This document shows positions 43,730 to 54,719 of a DNA stretch of 64,000 nt, in pieces (within the stretch, counting starts at the first letter, position 1; each line of letters opens with the position of its first letter). Under the pieces are notes generated by a model. The model was not told the origin of the DNA. It made no database searches and worked only from the letters and a program-made list of their open reading frames with translations. The DNA is taken from contig JACKQB010000004.1 of assembly GCA_024233115.1 (NCBI GenBank), positions 186,001-250,000 on the forward strand. The letters are read 5' to 3'. The DNA is from Akkermansiaceae bacterium (GTDB taxonomy: Bacteria; Verrucomicrobiota; Verrucomicrobiia; Verrucomicrobiales; Akkermansiaceae). Position numbers and translations under genes: made by a program.

Positions 43730-45349
43730 ATGCAAAACCCCGAAATGATCACCTTTCATTGCCCGAGTTGCGGCATGAAACTCCAAGTCCCGGCCCAGAT
43801 GGCGGGGGTAAGCGGACCCTGCCCGGAATGCTCCGCCACCATCACGGCACCTACCCCCGGTGCTCCGGCTGCCCCTGTCTCGACTTTTCCCACGGCACCC
43901 GTCCCCCAACATGCTCAGCAGCAGCCTGTTCCGCAAGGTATGCCACAGGGTGCAGCCGTGCAATCAGCCCAGGCCGCCCAGATGGCCCAGCCCAGCAGGC
44001 CCGCGGCACCCAATCCACTTCAGCCGAACTCGACCAACCAAGCCCGCGAGGCGATGGCAAGGCAACCTGATCGCCAGGCGGCCCATGCCCCACCAAGGGA
44101 GCGTATGATGCCCCGGGCGGAACAGCCCAGACCCAGGGCTCGCTGGATGCGGGTGATTTTCCCCCTGGCTTTCCTGATCGTTGCCACCGCCCTCGTCCTG
44201 GCTGTGCTCCAGGCCGTAGGGATCTTTAACGTATGGGACTTCAATAACAACAAAGGTGAACTCATCAGCACGAAACCCAACGGAGAGCGCCCGGGTGACA
44301 CCGTAGGCGGAACCGGCCGGGCAGGAGAAACGAAGGATGGAAGTGGCGGCGGAAGCCGTGGCGGCAGTGCCGACAACCCGGCAGCTAAGACCGGCACAGG
44401 CGAAGGCGCCACCACACCATCCGTCCCGGTGATGAAGGATACCCACGAAGATGGAGAGTTTCCTGAGCTTCAACTTCCACCATCACCTACAGATGGCCCT
44501 GGCACAGACACCGGCAAAGGATCAACGGATACTACCGGAGGGGGTGCAGGTATCGACACCGCTTTGGACCCGCCCGGCGAGCCAGCTCCTCCCGCCAATC
44601 CATCCGACAGCCCACCGATCCCGTCCACAGCCGATACAACCCCTGCGGGCACCAACGAGGACAGCAACCCATCAAGCCCGCCCAAAGCGGGCTTTCTTGC
44701 CAACCAGAATCTCAAATTATTCCTGGATGCGACAACACTCGACGAGAGGATGGCGCTGATGTCCAAAAGCAAACACAGCCGTGAAACCCTGATGGCCAGC
44801 TGCCTCGCCGGCCCGCTCAAACCCGTCAAATCCATCCGCATGGTGGAAATGGTGCCCAGAATGGAAGATAACATGACCCAGTATCTCTATTTTGTCAGCT
44901 TTGAGGACCCGGATGAAGACCAGCAGCGACACCGCATTGTGATGCAAGTCGTTGAGCGCCCCGGCATCCATCCACCCAGGATCCATGGGGACGCCTTTAT
45001 CGAGCACTACGAAAAAAAATTCACCAGGTATGCCAAGCACCCTAACAACGAGGTCACCACATTCCACTGTATCGCTGAAGCACGCACCGCCGACCTGGCC
45101 CGGGATATCCCCAAGGAGCTGAAAGCCAACATGGTCAGGCTCGTCATCAAGAGCCACCCGTCCGGTGCCTCCATCTTTGATGCCTACCTGAATAAAAACT
45201 CGCCCCTGATGGAAAAAATAGGGTCGCGCAAGGACTTTCCCTACACCGAGCCCCGCTTCTGCGTGCTGTCTTTCCGGTGGAACACCACCGACCCCAACCA
45301 CCCATACATCGAGCTGAACGATATCATCAGCCAAGGGTGGGAACACTAG
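43730..45349 (+). CDS. Zinc-ribbon membrane protein of unknown function
   Basis: The first ATG is at 43730; a TTG one codon earlier is also in frame. The 539-residue protein begins with a zinc ribbon (FHCPSCGMKL and GPCPECSATI, Cys pairs about 18 residues apart, MJ0042-like). A Pro/Gln-rich disordered region follows, then one membrane segment (~142-165, VIFPLAFLIVATALVLAVLQ), a Thr/Gly/Asp-rich linker and a C-terminal alpha/beta domain (~325-539) with no known motif (VDEDQQRHRIVMQVVERPG region). It probably spans the inner membrane with the ribbon inside. It stands alone behind a strong promoter. Confidence 0.75.
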   Translation: MQNPEMITFHCPSCGMKLQVPAQMAGVSGPCPECSATITAPTPGAPAAPVSTFPTAPVPQHAQQQPVPQGMPQGAAVQSAQAAQMAQPSRPAAPNPLQPNSTNQAREAMARQPDRQAAHAPPRERMMPRAEQPRPRARWMRVIFPLAFLIVATALVLAVLQAVGIFNVWDFNNNKGELISTKPNGERPGDTVGGTGRAGETKDGSGGGSRGGSADNPAAKTGTGEGATTPSVPVMKDTHEDGEFPELQLPPSPTDGPGTDTGKGSTDTTGGGAGIDTALDPPGEPAPPANPSDSPPIPSTADTTPAGTNEDSNPSSPPKAGFLANQNLKLFLDATTLDERMALMSKSKHSRETLMASCLAGPLKPVKSIRMVEMVPRMEDNMTQYLYFVSFEDPDEDQQRHRIVMQVVERPGIHPPRIHGDAFIEHYEKKFTRYAKHPNNEVTTFHCIAEARTADLARDIPKELKANMVRLVIKSHPSGASIFDAYLNKNSPLMEKIGSRKDFPYTEPRFCVLSFRWNTTDPNHPYIELNDIISQGWEH

Positions 45350-45598
45350 CGTCCTGCACGTTTTTGATGGACGCGATGAGCCCCCTCCGGATGCCGGGCG
45401 TCCCGGCCCGGTCTCATGGCGGCCCCCTGTGATCGTTGCACCCCGCACCCGCCATCATGCAGGCGGTAAAATCAGCGGTGTGTCTCAATTGACACGTATG
45501 AAGGAACGGCTGGCATGGCACATGCTTAGACCCGAGTTGATTGATCCGTCGACATCCCATGGATCCATTCACTCTTACTGAACGAACAAGCATCAGCC

Positions 45599-46138
45599 AT
45601 GAAAGCCCACCCTAACTACAGAAAAGAAAAAACACCAGGTTTTGCGTTGCGAGAAATGATCACCTCACTCGTCATTATCATCCCCCTCGCCTCGATTGCC
45701 ATTCCCACCTTTAACTACATCCAAAAAGCAAGCAGGGAAAACAAAACCCTCGTTCTTGTCAGGCTCATTTCCCATGGACTGGAGGATTACCGCCGTGATT
45801 ACGGAACCTATCCTGTTGCTGACGGCAAGGCGGGCAGTAGTGGGGAACTCTACATCGCCCTCTACGGGGATGCGGACGGCGATGGCTATGTTGATAACGA
45901 AACGAATAACTACCTCCCGTCACTCAACCCTCATTCAGCTAAAAGCAAGACGCCAACCCGTGCATCCAACGAGGGTTACCTCATCACCGACAGCTGGAAC
46001 AACGAGATTTACTATCGCAGCCCGGGATTAATCAACCCTCGTGACGACTTCGACCTTTGGTCACTGGGGGTCGATGCCAAAGGCGGGCCGGAATCAAACA
46101 ACCGGAATGCCACGTCCAACGACATCTGCAACTGGTAG
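45599..46138 (+). CDS. Type II secretion-like pseudopilin, atypical N-terminus
   Basis: The 179-residue protein has a prepilin-like N-terminus: a Gly before Phe, Glu at position +5 (GFALREM) and a hydrophobic helix (SLVIIIPLASIAIP). The canonical TLVEL is altered, so cleavage by the peptidase is uncertain. The C-terminus is GspG-like: YLITDSWNNEIYYRSPG and DFDLWSLGVDAKGG. GspG-type pseudopilins form the core of the secretion pseudopilus. No gsp genes lie nearby, so it is an orphan. Calcium-type residues (DADGDGYVDNE) occur in the middle. Confidence 0.82.
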   Translation: MKAHPNYRKEKTPGFALREMITSLVIIIPLASIAIPTFNYIQKASRENKTLVLVRLISHGLEDYRRDYGTYPVADGKAGSSGELYIALYGDADGDGYVDNETNNYLPSLNPHSAKSKTPTRASNEGYLITDSWNNEIYYRSPGLINPRDDFDLWSLGVDAKGGPESNNRNATSNDICNW

Positions 46139-46176
46139 AAACCACCTGCCACCCCACACTGTCGGCTAACAGGAAT

Positions 46177-46998
46177 CTAGGGCGCGGGAGGGGTTGCAGC
46201 CTCCTCCGCCTGCCTCTTGATACAGACAAACGCCATCTGTCGCTGGTAACGCGGGATCGATGAATCCGTTGACAGCTTGATCATACCGAAGGCAGGCAGG
46301 GACACATCCTTGGGGCTTACCACCAGCTCATACTCCCATCCATCGCGGATGGTTTTGAGTTCATAGGAAAAATTGTCGTTGGTGCCCGAGTGATTGAGGA
46401 TACGGATCGGCTGGCTGTTGTTGACCTTGAGCTTCACCACTTTGGCCTGTTTGCCGCCATTCTGATCCCAGAACACAGTCTTCGGCGTCACCTCGAACAA
46501 CACCGGGATCGTCAGCGCCACCGTCAGCACGGAGGATGGCGTTTCCTCCCCGTCTTCAGCCGTCCAGAGAAGCACGGTTTTCTCCACCAGGCCGGAGAAG
46601 GAGCCGAGTGCAAAATCGACTTTCAGCTCACCCTTCTCACCGGGTTTGTATTCCAGCTTGCCGCCCTTGACCTTGGCACTGAGACAGGAGCAGGCGGAGT
46701 CATAACGCGCGATGGTGATGGTGCGATCCGTTTTGTTTTCGAAGGTGTATGGCACGGTGACCTGTTTGGCATCCGGGGCTGCCGTGATCTCGATACGGGT
46801 TTTTTCGAATGTCAGTCCGGCGCGCGCAGGTTCCGCTGCCGGCGCCCCGGCCTTTTCACCACCGGCATCCGCCACCTCGGCCTGAAGCCGCTTGGTCTGG
46901 TCGACGGGCGGGGTGGCACGGACCTCCTGGTTTGAAATCAAGACAGAGCCAGCAATGAGGGTAACCAGCAGGACTGCGAGAGCTATGAGTGGGCGCAT
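46177..46998 (-). CDS. DUF1573 periplasmic protein
   Basis: The start at 46998 gives 273 residues with a membrane anchor (~5-22). A DUF1573 immunoglobulin-like domain spans ~65-165, including the conserved SACSCLSA Cys pair and TFENKTDRTITI. A second beta region runs to the C-terminus (VTPKTVFWDQNGGKQAKVVK). The ATG overlaps the upstream stop as TAATG, so its translation is coupled to the previous gene. The family is secreted and of unknown role. Confidence 0.85.
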   Translation of the reverse strand: MRPLIALAVLLVTLIAGSVLISNQEVRATPPVDQTKRLQAEVADAGGEKAGAPAAEPARAGLTFEKTRIEITAAPDAKQVTVPYTFENKTDRTITIARYDSACSCLSAKVKGGKLEYKPGEKGELKVDFALGSFSGLVEKTVLLWTAEDGEETPSSVLTVALTIPVLFEVTPKTVFWDQNGGKQAKVVKLKVNNSQPIRILNHSGTNDNFSYELKTIRDGWEYELVVSPKDVSLPAFGMIKLSTDSSIPRYQRQMAFVCIKRQAEEAATPPAP

Positions 46999-47519
46999 TA
47001 TTCTTTCAGTGAGATTTGAATGAGTTCGACGGCGATGATCAGCGTGCCTCCACGCCATTTAGGGCCAAGGATCAACAGGGGGCGGCCCTTTTGCAGGACG
47101 GGATCGCTTTTCATCACTTTACGGCGGTGTTGCCAGAACTCAAGGTCGAGTCGCAGACCACCATCAGAGGAACGTCCGCGCGACTCAAAACTTAGTAATA
47201 TTTCCTCCGATGGCTTCAGCGGCGTCAGCCAGTTTTCATAACTCCGGTAAACGGGTTGCGTATCGGTGCCGAGCTTGCGGTAGTGTTTGAAGCTCATTTT
47301 GTCCACACTCCGCAATCGGTTGGCGGTGGCATCGGCGACGGCCGGCAGCTTGTCACCCAAGGTTGCAGGATCGGCATCCGTGCCGATAAAAAGCGTGGCC
47401 CTGATCTTGCCGACCACCTCCTTCCCCCTGTCAACCCCTCCCTCATCGGCGCGGGCAGAAACGGCCAGTAGAGCAACGTGCAGACAGAGGACAGTGAGCA
47501 GGCCGGGTATCTTGTTCAT
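46998..47519 (-). CDS. Unknown secreted protein in ECF-sigma cluster
   Basis: I do not recognise this 173-residue protein. It has a signal peptide (~1-24, ending SARA) and a mixed alpha/beta body with no cysteines or signature (e.g. LSFESRGRSSDGGLRLDLEF). It lies between the anti-sigma gene and the DUF1573 gene on the same strand and overlaps the latter's start, so it is probably an envelope protein of the same regulon. Confidence 0.7.
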   Translation of the reverse strand: MNKIPGLLTVLCLHVALLAVSARADEGGVDRGKEVVGKIRATLFIGTDADPATLGDKLPAVADATANRLRSVDKMSFKHYRKLGTDTQPVYRSYENWLTPLKPSEEILLSFESRGRSSDGGLRLDLEFWQHRRKVMKSDPVLQKGRPLLILGPKWRGGTLIIAVELIQISLKE

Positions 47520-47552
47520 CTTGGTTTACGCTTGGTTGGTCGGGGTGGAAAA

Positions 47553-48137
47553 TCAGAAGACCATCTCGCTGTTCACCATCACAGCACCGGCTTGACCCGG
47601 TTTTCCCCGTGTGGGCTCACCCACCATTTCCAAGTCGTCGGGGATATCCTCGAGGCCCTCCAGGACGATGACAGTGGCGCCGGCATCGTCGGACTTGAAC
47701 ATATCGGCACTCACATCACCGTCCGGGGTATAGACCGTGGGTGCTGCGGCAACGGTGTAGACGGGAGAAGCCGGCGTAGGATTTTCACCCACTTGGGTGC
47801 CCACGTAAAAACAAAGCGCCATCGCGGCCGCCGTCACAGGAAGGGCAAGCCACCTGCCAAAGTTCTGCCAAACTCCGGCTTTCCGGGGCGCCACGGTAAC
47901 AGGCGGCTCATCGTCAATGTGACGGAGAATCCTCTGGTTAAAAAAATCGGCGTAGGGTGGCTCGACGCTGGAGGGAATGCTCGCCTTGATACGGGCGCTG
48001 ATCGCCTGGACGGCGTCGCGCTCGGCCAGGATTTCCGGGTGTTCCTGGGCCCATGCTTCGATCCGGGTGAGTTCATCACCTTCCAGCTCACCGTCCATCC
48101 AGAGGGTGAGTGTGGTTTCATCGGGTTGTTTTTTCAT
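47553..48137 (-). CDS. Putative membrane anti-sigma factor
   Basis: The 194-residue protein follows the sigma factor gene by 36 bp. Its N-terminal ~75 residues are helical (TLTLWMDGELEGDELTRIE, then AWAQEHPEILAERDAVQA) like the sigma-binding domains of anti-sigma factors, but the usual zinc HxxxCxxC is absent. One membrane segment spans ~97-114 and a ~70-residue periplasmic tail follows. The assignment rests on position and layout. It would hold the ECF sigma inactive until an envelope signal arrives. Confidence 0.78.
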   Translation of the reverse strand: MKKQPDETTLTLWMDGELEGDELTRIEAWAQEHPEILAERDAVQAISARIKASIPSSVEPPYADFFNQRILRHIDDEPPVTVAPRKAGVWQNFGRWLALPVTAAAMALCFYVGTQVGENPTPASPVYTVAAAPTVYTPDGDVSADMFKSDDAGATVIVLEGLEDIPDDLEMVGEPTRGKPGQAGAVMVNSEMVF

Positions 48138-48173
48138 GGCATTCGTTGGTTTTTTGAGTTCTAAATTGGGAGT

Positions 48174-48860
48174 TTACCCCCGCTGGGGGCCAAGATAGGC
48201 CTGAAGATTTTTGCGTGCGTAGTGGAGTCGGCTCATCACGGTTCCGACCGAATTTTCGGTGATTTCCGCGATTTCCTTGTAGTCGAGCCCTTGCACCTCA
48301 CGCAGCAGGATGACCTCGCGGTGCTCCTCGGATAGTTTGGCGATGGCCGCTGCAATCTGTTGCTGCAGCTCGCTCTGCTCGAGCGCTTCGTCCGGGCGAA
48401 TGTTGTGGGGTGGTGCCGTCGCCGCCCCGGCGTCGATCCTGTTGGCGTCAAACACCTCGTCATTGAGCTCCCCGTCACCCTCGATCCTCCGTTTCCGGAG
48501 CCAGTCATAGACGACGTTGTGGCTGATACGAAACAGCCAGGTGGAAAAACGGGCACGCGCCTCGAAGCCGGGCAGGGCTTTCCACGCCTTGATAAAGGCC
48601 TCCTGGGAGAGGTCCCATGCGTCGGCGTCGTTTTTGACCATATTGAAGATCATGGCATAGATTTTTCCACGGTGTTTGGTGACCAGCCGGTCAAACGCAC
48701 GGGTATCGCCTAGCTGGGCTTTTTTTACCCACTCGGCATCCTCGTTCGACGTTGATTCCGGTGCCACATCACTGTCACTGACGGGGCCTCCACCGGGGAC
48801 TGGGTCCGGCGGCACGGGTCCTTTTAATGGGTTGGACGCAATGTGTCTGAAAATATTCAT
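48174..48860 (-). CDS. ECF-family RNA polymerase sigma factor
   Basis: I chose ATG 48860; an open extension upstream is hydrophobic and implausible. The 228-residue protein has sigma region 2 (~45-110: LVTKHRGKIYAMIFNMVKND, then DAWDLSQEAFIKAWKAL and FSTWLFRISHNVVYDWLRKR) and region 4 (~165-215: LSEEHREVILLREVQGLDYK and SVGTVMSRLHYARKNL). It heads a cluster with the anti-sigma gene. Acidic and Pro-rich N-terminal residues precede region 2. It probably controls envelope genes including its own operon. Confidence 0.93.
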   Translation of the reverse strand: MNIFRHIASNPLKGPVPPDPVPGGGPVSDSDVAPESTSNEDAEWVKKAQLGDTRAFDRLVTKHRGKIYAMIFNMVKNDADAWDLSQEAFIKAWKALPGFEARARFSTWLFRISHNVVYDWLRKRRIEGDGELNDEVFDANRIDAGAATAPPHNIRPDEALEQSELQQQIAAAIAKLSEEHREVILLREVQGLDYKEIAEITENSVGTVMSRLHYARKNLQAYLGPQRG

Positions 48861-49061
48861 GGAAATGACAAAGATCGTCAGCTTGGCGATACCGCAAACC
48901 ATGACGGGGAATCCGGGTCTTGGCAAGACGGTGTTTTTCCATCCTTCCCGTGCTTCTCCGACCCTATTTACACCCGATTATGCCCGGTTCTGAAAAAATG
49001 ACATCATTGCACACTTTTCCTTTCGCATTTCCTCACGTCGGGTCTAGGATTTCCACCAGCG

Positions 49062-49625
49062 ATGCAATGTGACTACTGCGACAGTAAGGCGACCGTCTTT
49101 TTCACCCAGATTATCGACGGCAACAGCAACAAAACATGCCTGTGTGAGGCCTGTGCCGCCAAACACGGTGTCACCGATCCGGAAGGTTTTTTGCTGGGTA
49201 ACATGGATGCCTCCCACGACGACGCCAAGCCCGCCCCCAAGGCTCCCAAGTTTAACGTCCCGATGGGCAATGAAACCATTGAACTTCCCTTGACCTCCGC
49301 CCATCCCACCAACAAGGCGGTCTGCCCCGGGTGCGGGTTCGCCTTTGACGACCTGAAAAAGACTGGCCGGCTCGGCTGCAGCCAGTGTTACCAGTTTTTC
49401 CGTGATGCCATCAAAAACAACCTCGTCGGTATGCACAAGGGGACCTGCCACACAGGCCGGGTGCCCGAGGGCATGCTCGAGGCCTTCGAAAAACGCCAAC
49501 GGCTCGAGCAACTCCAGCTTGAGATGAACGAGGCGATTGACGCCGAAGACTACGAAACAGCCGCCGCGCTACGCGATGAAATCCAAAACCTATCCAAAGA
49601 GACATCCCTGGCTCCCGAAGCCTGA
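49062..49625 (+). CDS. mcsA: Protein-arginine kinase activator McsA
   Basis: The 187-residue protein has zinc-finger pairs (C3/C6 in MQCDYC, CLCEAC, CPGC, CSQC), the HKGTCHTGRVP segment and a C-terminal UVR motif (EMNEAIDAEDYETAAALRDE). McsA binds and activates McsB. The gene begins a three-gene operon with mcsB and clpC, as in Firmicutes, but without the CtsR repressor. A TAGGAT -10-like sequence 11 bp before ATG suggests a very short leader. Confidence 0.93.
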   Translation: MQCDYCDSKATVFFTQIIDGNSNKTCLCEACAAKHGVTDPEGFLLGNMDASHDDAKPAPKAPKFNVPMGNETIELPLTSAHPTNKAVCPGCGFAFDDLKKTGRLGCSQCYQFFRDAIKNNLVGMHKGTCHTGRVPEGMLEAFEKRQRLEQLQLEMNEAIDAEDYETAAALRDEIQNLSKETSLAPEA

Positions 49626-49645
49626 ACCCCGGTGCCCGTATTGAA

Positions 49646-50788
49646 ATGATGCGATTCTCAACACTCCTGAAACATCCCGCCGACTGGATGACCGGCACGG
49701 ACGCCGACAGCGCGATCGTACTCACCAGCCGTATCCGCTTGGCGCGTAATATCACCGGCGCCCCCTTCCCCGGCTGGGCGCGCAAGGAGGAGCGTATCGA
49801 GATCCTACCCATGCTGCGCGAAAAGATCGAGGCTCTCCCGGAGATGAAAGATGCCTTTTCCCACCAGCTCAGCGAGCTTTCATCCGTGCAGAAACAGGTG
49901 CTGGTCGAGCGCCACCTGATCAGCCGGGAGCAGGCCGCCCGCAGTGACGGCAGTGCCGCGGTGGTCAACCGTAACCAGACACTGAGTGTCATGATCAACG
50001 AGGAAGACCATCTCCGCCTGCAGTCCATCCACTCCGGACTGCACCTTCGCGAAGCCTACGAGCTTATTTCCCAGGTGGACACGCAGCTTGAAAAAACCCT
50101 GCCGTATGCCTTCGACCACGAACTTGGATACCTAACAGCCTGCCCCACCAATGTCGGGACCGGACTACGGGCATCCGCCATGCTTCATCTTCCCGGCCTT
50201 GTCATCAGCGACCATATCGGCCAGGTGATCCAGGCCGTCGGCAAGCTCGGCCTGGCCGTGCGCGGCATCTTTGGTGAGGGCACCGAGTCCCTCGGCCACC
50301 TGTTCCAGATTTCCAACCAGTCGACCCTGGGAGAATCGGAGGATGACATCATCAGCAGGCTGGAACGGGTCATCCAAAGGGTTCGCGACCAGGAACGCAA
50401 TGCGCGCACCAAGCTTGTCGAGGATGACCCGCAGATGATCGCGGACAAGATCTCGCGCGCCTACGGTCTGTTGAAATTCGCCTACGTCATCGATTCCAAG
50501 GAAGCGCTGACGCACTTGTCATTGATCCGGCTGGGCAGCGACATGGGTTGTTTTCCAAAAGATGTCATCCAGCTATGTGACACGTTGCTCATGGACATCG
50601 AGCCCGCCCACCTGCAGAATCTGGCCAATCGAAAACTTTCGCCGGAGGAAAGGGATGCCATTCGTGCGGAAATTATCCGTAGCAGGTTGCAAAACCTTCC
50701 AACACCTGTTATTGGTTTCATCGATAGCCATTCTGATTTCATCAACACACAGCCCGACACGCCACCCAGTTCACCCCCATCCGCATAA
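49646..50788 (+). CDS. mcsB: Protein-arginine kinase McsB
   Basis: The 380-residue protein has the phosphagen-kinase-like catalytic domain: LTSRIRLARNI near 27-37, SVMINEEDHLRLQ with the catalytic Glu pair near 119-121, and CPTNVGTGLRASAMLHLP with Cys166. The C-terminal segment RDAIRA (336-341) matches the RDxxRA phospho-arginine pocket that controls McsB. It phosphorylates arginines in misfolded proteins so that ClpC-ClpP can degrade them. It starts 20 bp after mcsA and precedes clpC by 18 bp. Confidence 0.95.
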   Translation: MMRFSTLLKHPADWMTGTDADSAIVLTSRIRLARNITGAPFPGWARKEERIEILPMLREKIEALPEMKDAFSHQLSELSSVQKQVLVERHLISREQAARSDGSAAVVNRNQTLSVMINEEDHLRLQSIHSGLHLREAYELISQVDTQLEKTLPYAFDHELGYLTACPTNVGTGLRASAMLHLPGLVISDHIGQVIQAVGKLGLAVRGIFGEGTESLGHLFQISNQSTLGESEDDIISRLERVIQRVRDQERNARTKLVEDDPQMIADKISRAYGLLKFAYVIDSKEALTHLSLIRLGSDMGCFPKDVIQLCDTLLMDIEPAHLQNLANRKLSPEERDAIRAEIIRSRLQNLPTPVIGFIDSHSDFINTQPDTPPSSPPSA

Positions 50789-50806
50789 TTTGCCGTTTCA
50801 CATCCT

Positions 50807-53326
<2,520 letters not shown>

Positions 53327-53383
53327 CCAGGCCGGACGCATTGCGAACTTGAACAGCCCCTCTCAACAACTACCCTGCGAATC

Positions 53384-53956
53384 ATGGCATTGCAATTGAC
53401 AGATGATCTGGTCTCCGTCGAGGACTACCTCGCAGGAGAGCTGGTCTCCGAGGTGAAGCATGAATACCTCGGAGGCATCGTGCATGCCATGGCAGGAGCA
53501 AAGATGGGGCATAACAGGGCCGTGACAAATGCCACGGCCTCTCTCCACGGCTCTCTCAAAGGCAAACCCTGCCAACCCTACAACAGCGACACCAAGGTCA
53601 GAATCCAGTTGCCAAACCAAATCCGCTTTTACTATCCCGACCTCCAGGTCATTTGTGAACCTGTCGACGAGGAAGCTTCGTTTACGGACTCACCTGTCGT
53701 TGTCGTTGAAGTATTCAGCCAATCGACACGGCGCATTGACGCCGGGGAAAAACGTGATGCCTACCTCACGATTCCCTCACTCAAAGTGCTGATCCTGGTC
53801 GACCCCACAAAGGTGAGCGTCAACGTCGACCGACGACACCCGAACGGCGGCTTCATGCAGGAAAATTATCGTAACCTCGCCGACACCGTCGACCTTCCGG
53901 AAATAGAGGCGCAGCTTCCGCTTGCCGACATCTATCAGGGCCTGTCCGCTGACTAG
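53384..53956 (+). CDS. Uma2-family nuclease-like protein
   Basis: The 190-residue protein has the Uma2/DUF820 PD-(D/E)XK layout: EVKHEYLGGIVHAMAG (Glu/Tyr), YYPDLQVICEP (Asp), VVVVEVFSQSTRRID (Glu) and KRDAYLTIPSLKVLILVD. Members are abundant in cyanobacteria and some Verrucomicrobiota, often in many copies; the role is unknown and may be transposon-derived. It follows clpC by 57 bp but is not functionally linked. Confidence 0.9.
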   Translation: MALQLTDDLVSVEDYLAGELVSEVKHEYLGGIVHAMAGAKMGHNRAVTNATASLHGSLKGKPCQPYNSDTKVRIQLPNQIRFYYPDLQVICEPVDEEASFTDSPVVVVEVFSQSTRRIDAGEKRDAYLTIPSLKVLILVDPTKVSVNVDRRHPNGGFMQENYRNLADTVDLPEIEAQLPLADIYQGLSAD

Positions 53957-54181
53957 GATGGAACTGCGCAACGGGTTTCCCTGTCCGAGGCACCCGCCCG
54001 ATATGGTGCCATGGCCACGAAGACCAGGAATCCGCGCACCGTTGACCACATCCGCTTTCCGACTTGTGCCCTATCACCATTTGTGCGCATTGTAGCCTGA
54101 ACCCTGGCGTCTGAATGATGCACCAGGGTGCACCCTTGCATACCCTCGAAGTCATATTACAACCGCACAACAACCACCGTT

Positions 54182-54634
54182 ATGGATATTAAAGAAGAAA
54201 CCGCAAAGATCAGTGGCAATCCGCTGATTCGTTATGCCATCCTGTTTATCGGACTCTGCATCCTGTTCCTCAGTGAAGGTATACTCACCTGGAAAAGGAC
54301 CGCCGAGCGCGATGCCGCAGGCAACGTCGACGCAATCCAGTTCAAAATTGGCAAACTCGAAAAGGATATCGCCGATAAAGACAGCTCGTCAGACGACAAA
54401 AAAGCCTGGCGTGAAGAAGTCAAGGACCTCAAGGAAAACGACCTTGATGAGGCTCGCATGGAGGCCGCCTCGGAAAGCGTGGATGCTAAAAATGGCATCT
54501 GGCTCTGGAGTATGGCCCGCCTGAAAGGACTCGCCATTGTCTCCATCGGCCTGCTGATCATCGCCGCCACGGGTGGAACCCACGAAAAAATAGGTGCCCT
54601 CGTCGCTCTCGGCCTCGTCGTGGCCCGACTATAG
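54182..54634 (+). CDS. Small two-span membrane protein with coiled coil
   Basis: ATG 54182 gives 150 residues. A membrane segment at ~17-35 (IRYAILFIGLCILFLSEGIL) is followed by a charged helical coiled-coil (~40-95, KIGKLEKDIADKDSSSD) and two hydrophobic stretches at the C-terminus (~112-150). No family recognised. It ends with an intrinsic terminator. Confidence 0.7.
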   Translation: MDIKEETAKISGNPLIRYAILFIGLCILFLSEGILTWKRTAERDAAGNVDAIQFKIGKLEKDIADKDSSSDDKKAWREEVKDLKENDLDEARMEAASESVDAKNGIWLWSMARLKGLAIVSIGLLIIAATGGTHEKIGALVALGLVVARL

Positions 54635-54658
54635 ATCCGAGCCTCCATCAATCCATTC

Positions 54659-54691
54659 AAGCGGACAGCAGCCATGTTGTCCGCTTTTTTT
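54659..54691 (+). terminator. Intrinsic terminator
   Basis: AAGCGGACA (54659-54667) pairs with TGTCCGCTT (54678-54686) and the T-run continues to 54691. It ends the transcript of the 150-residue membrane protein and faces the convergent XylR-type gene. Confidence 0.85.
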
Positions 54692-54719
54692 ATTACACTT
54701 TTTTATTACACCCGCCCCA

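Noticed and set aside
53384..53956. Uma2 nuclease as part of a defence system
   Set aside because: It is a single gene after clpC with no partner; the family is common and scattered.
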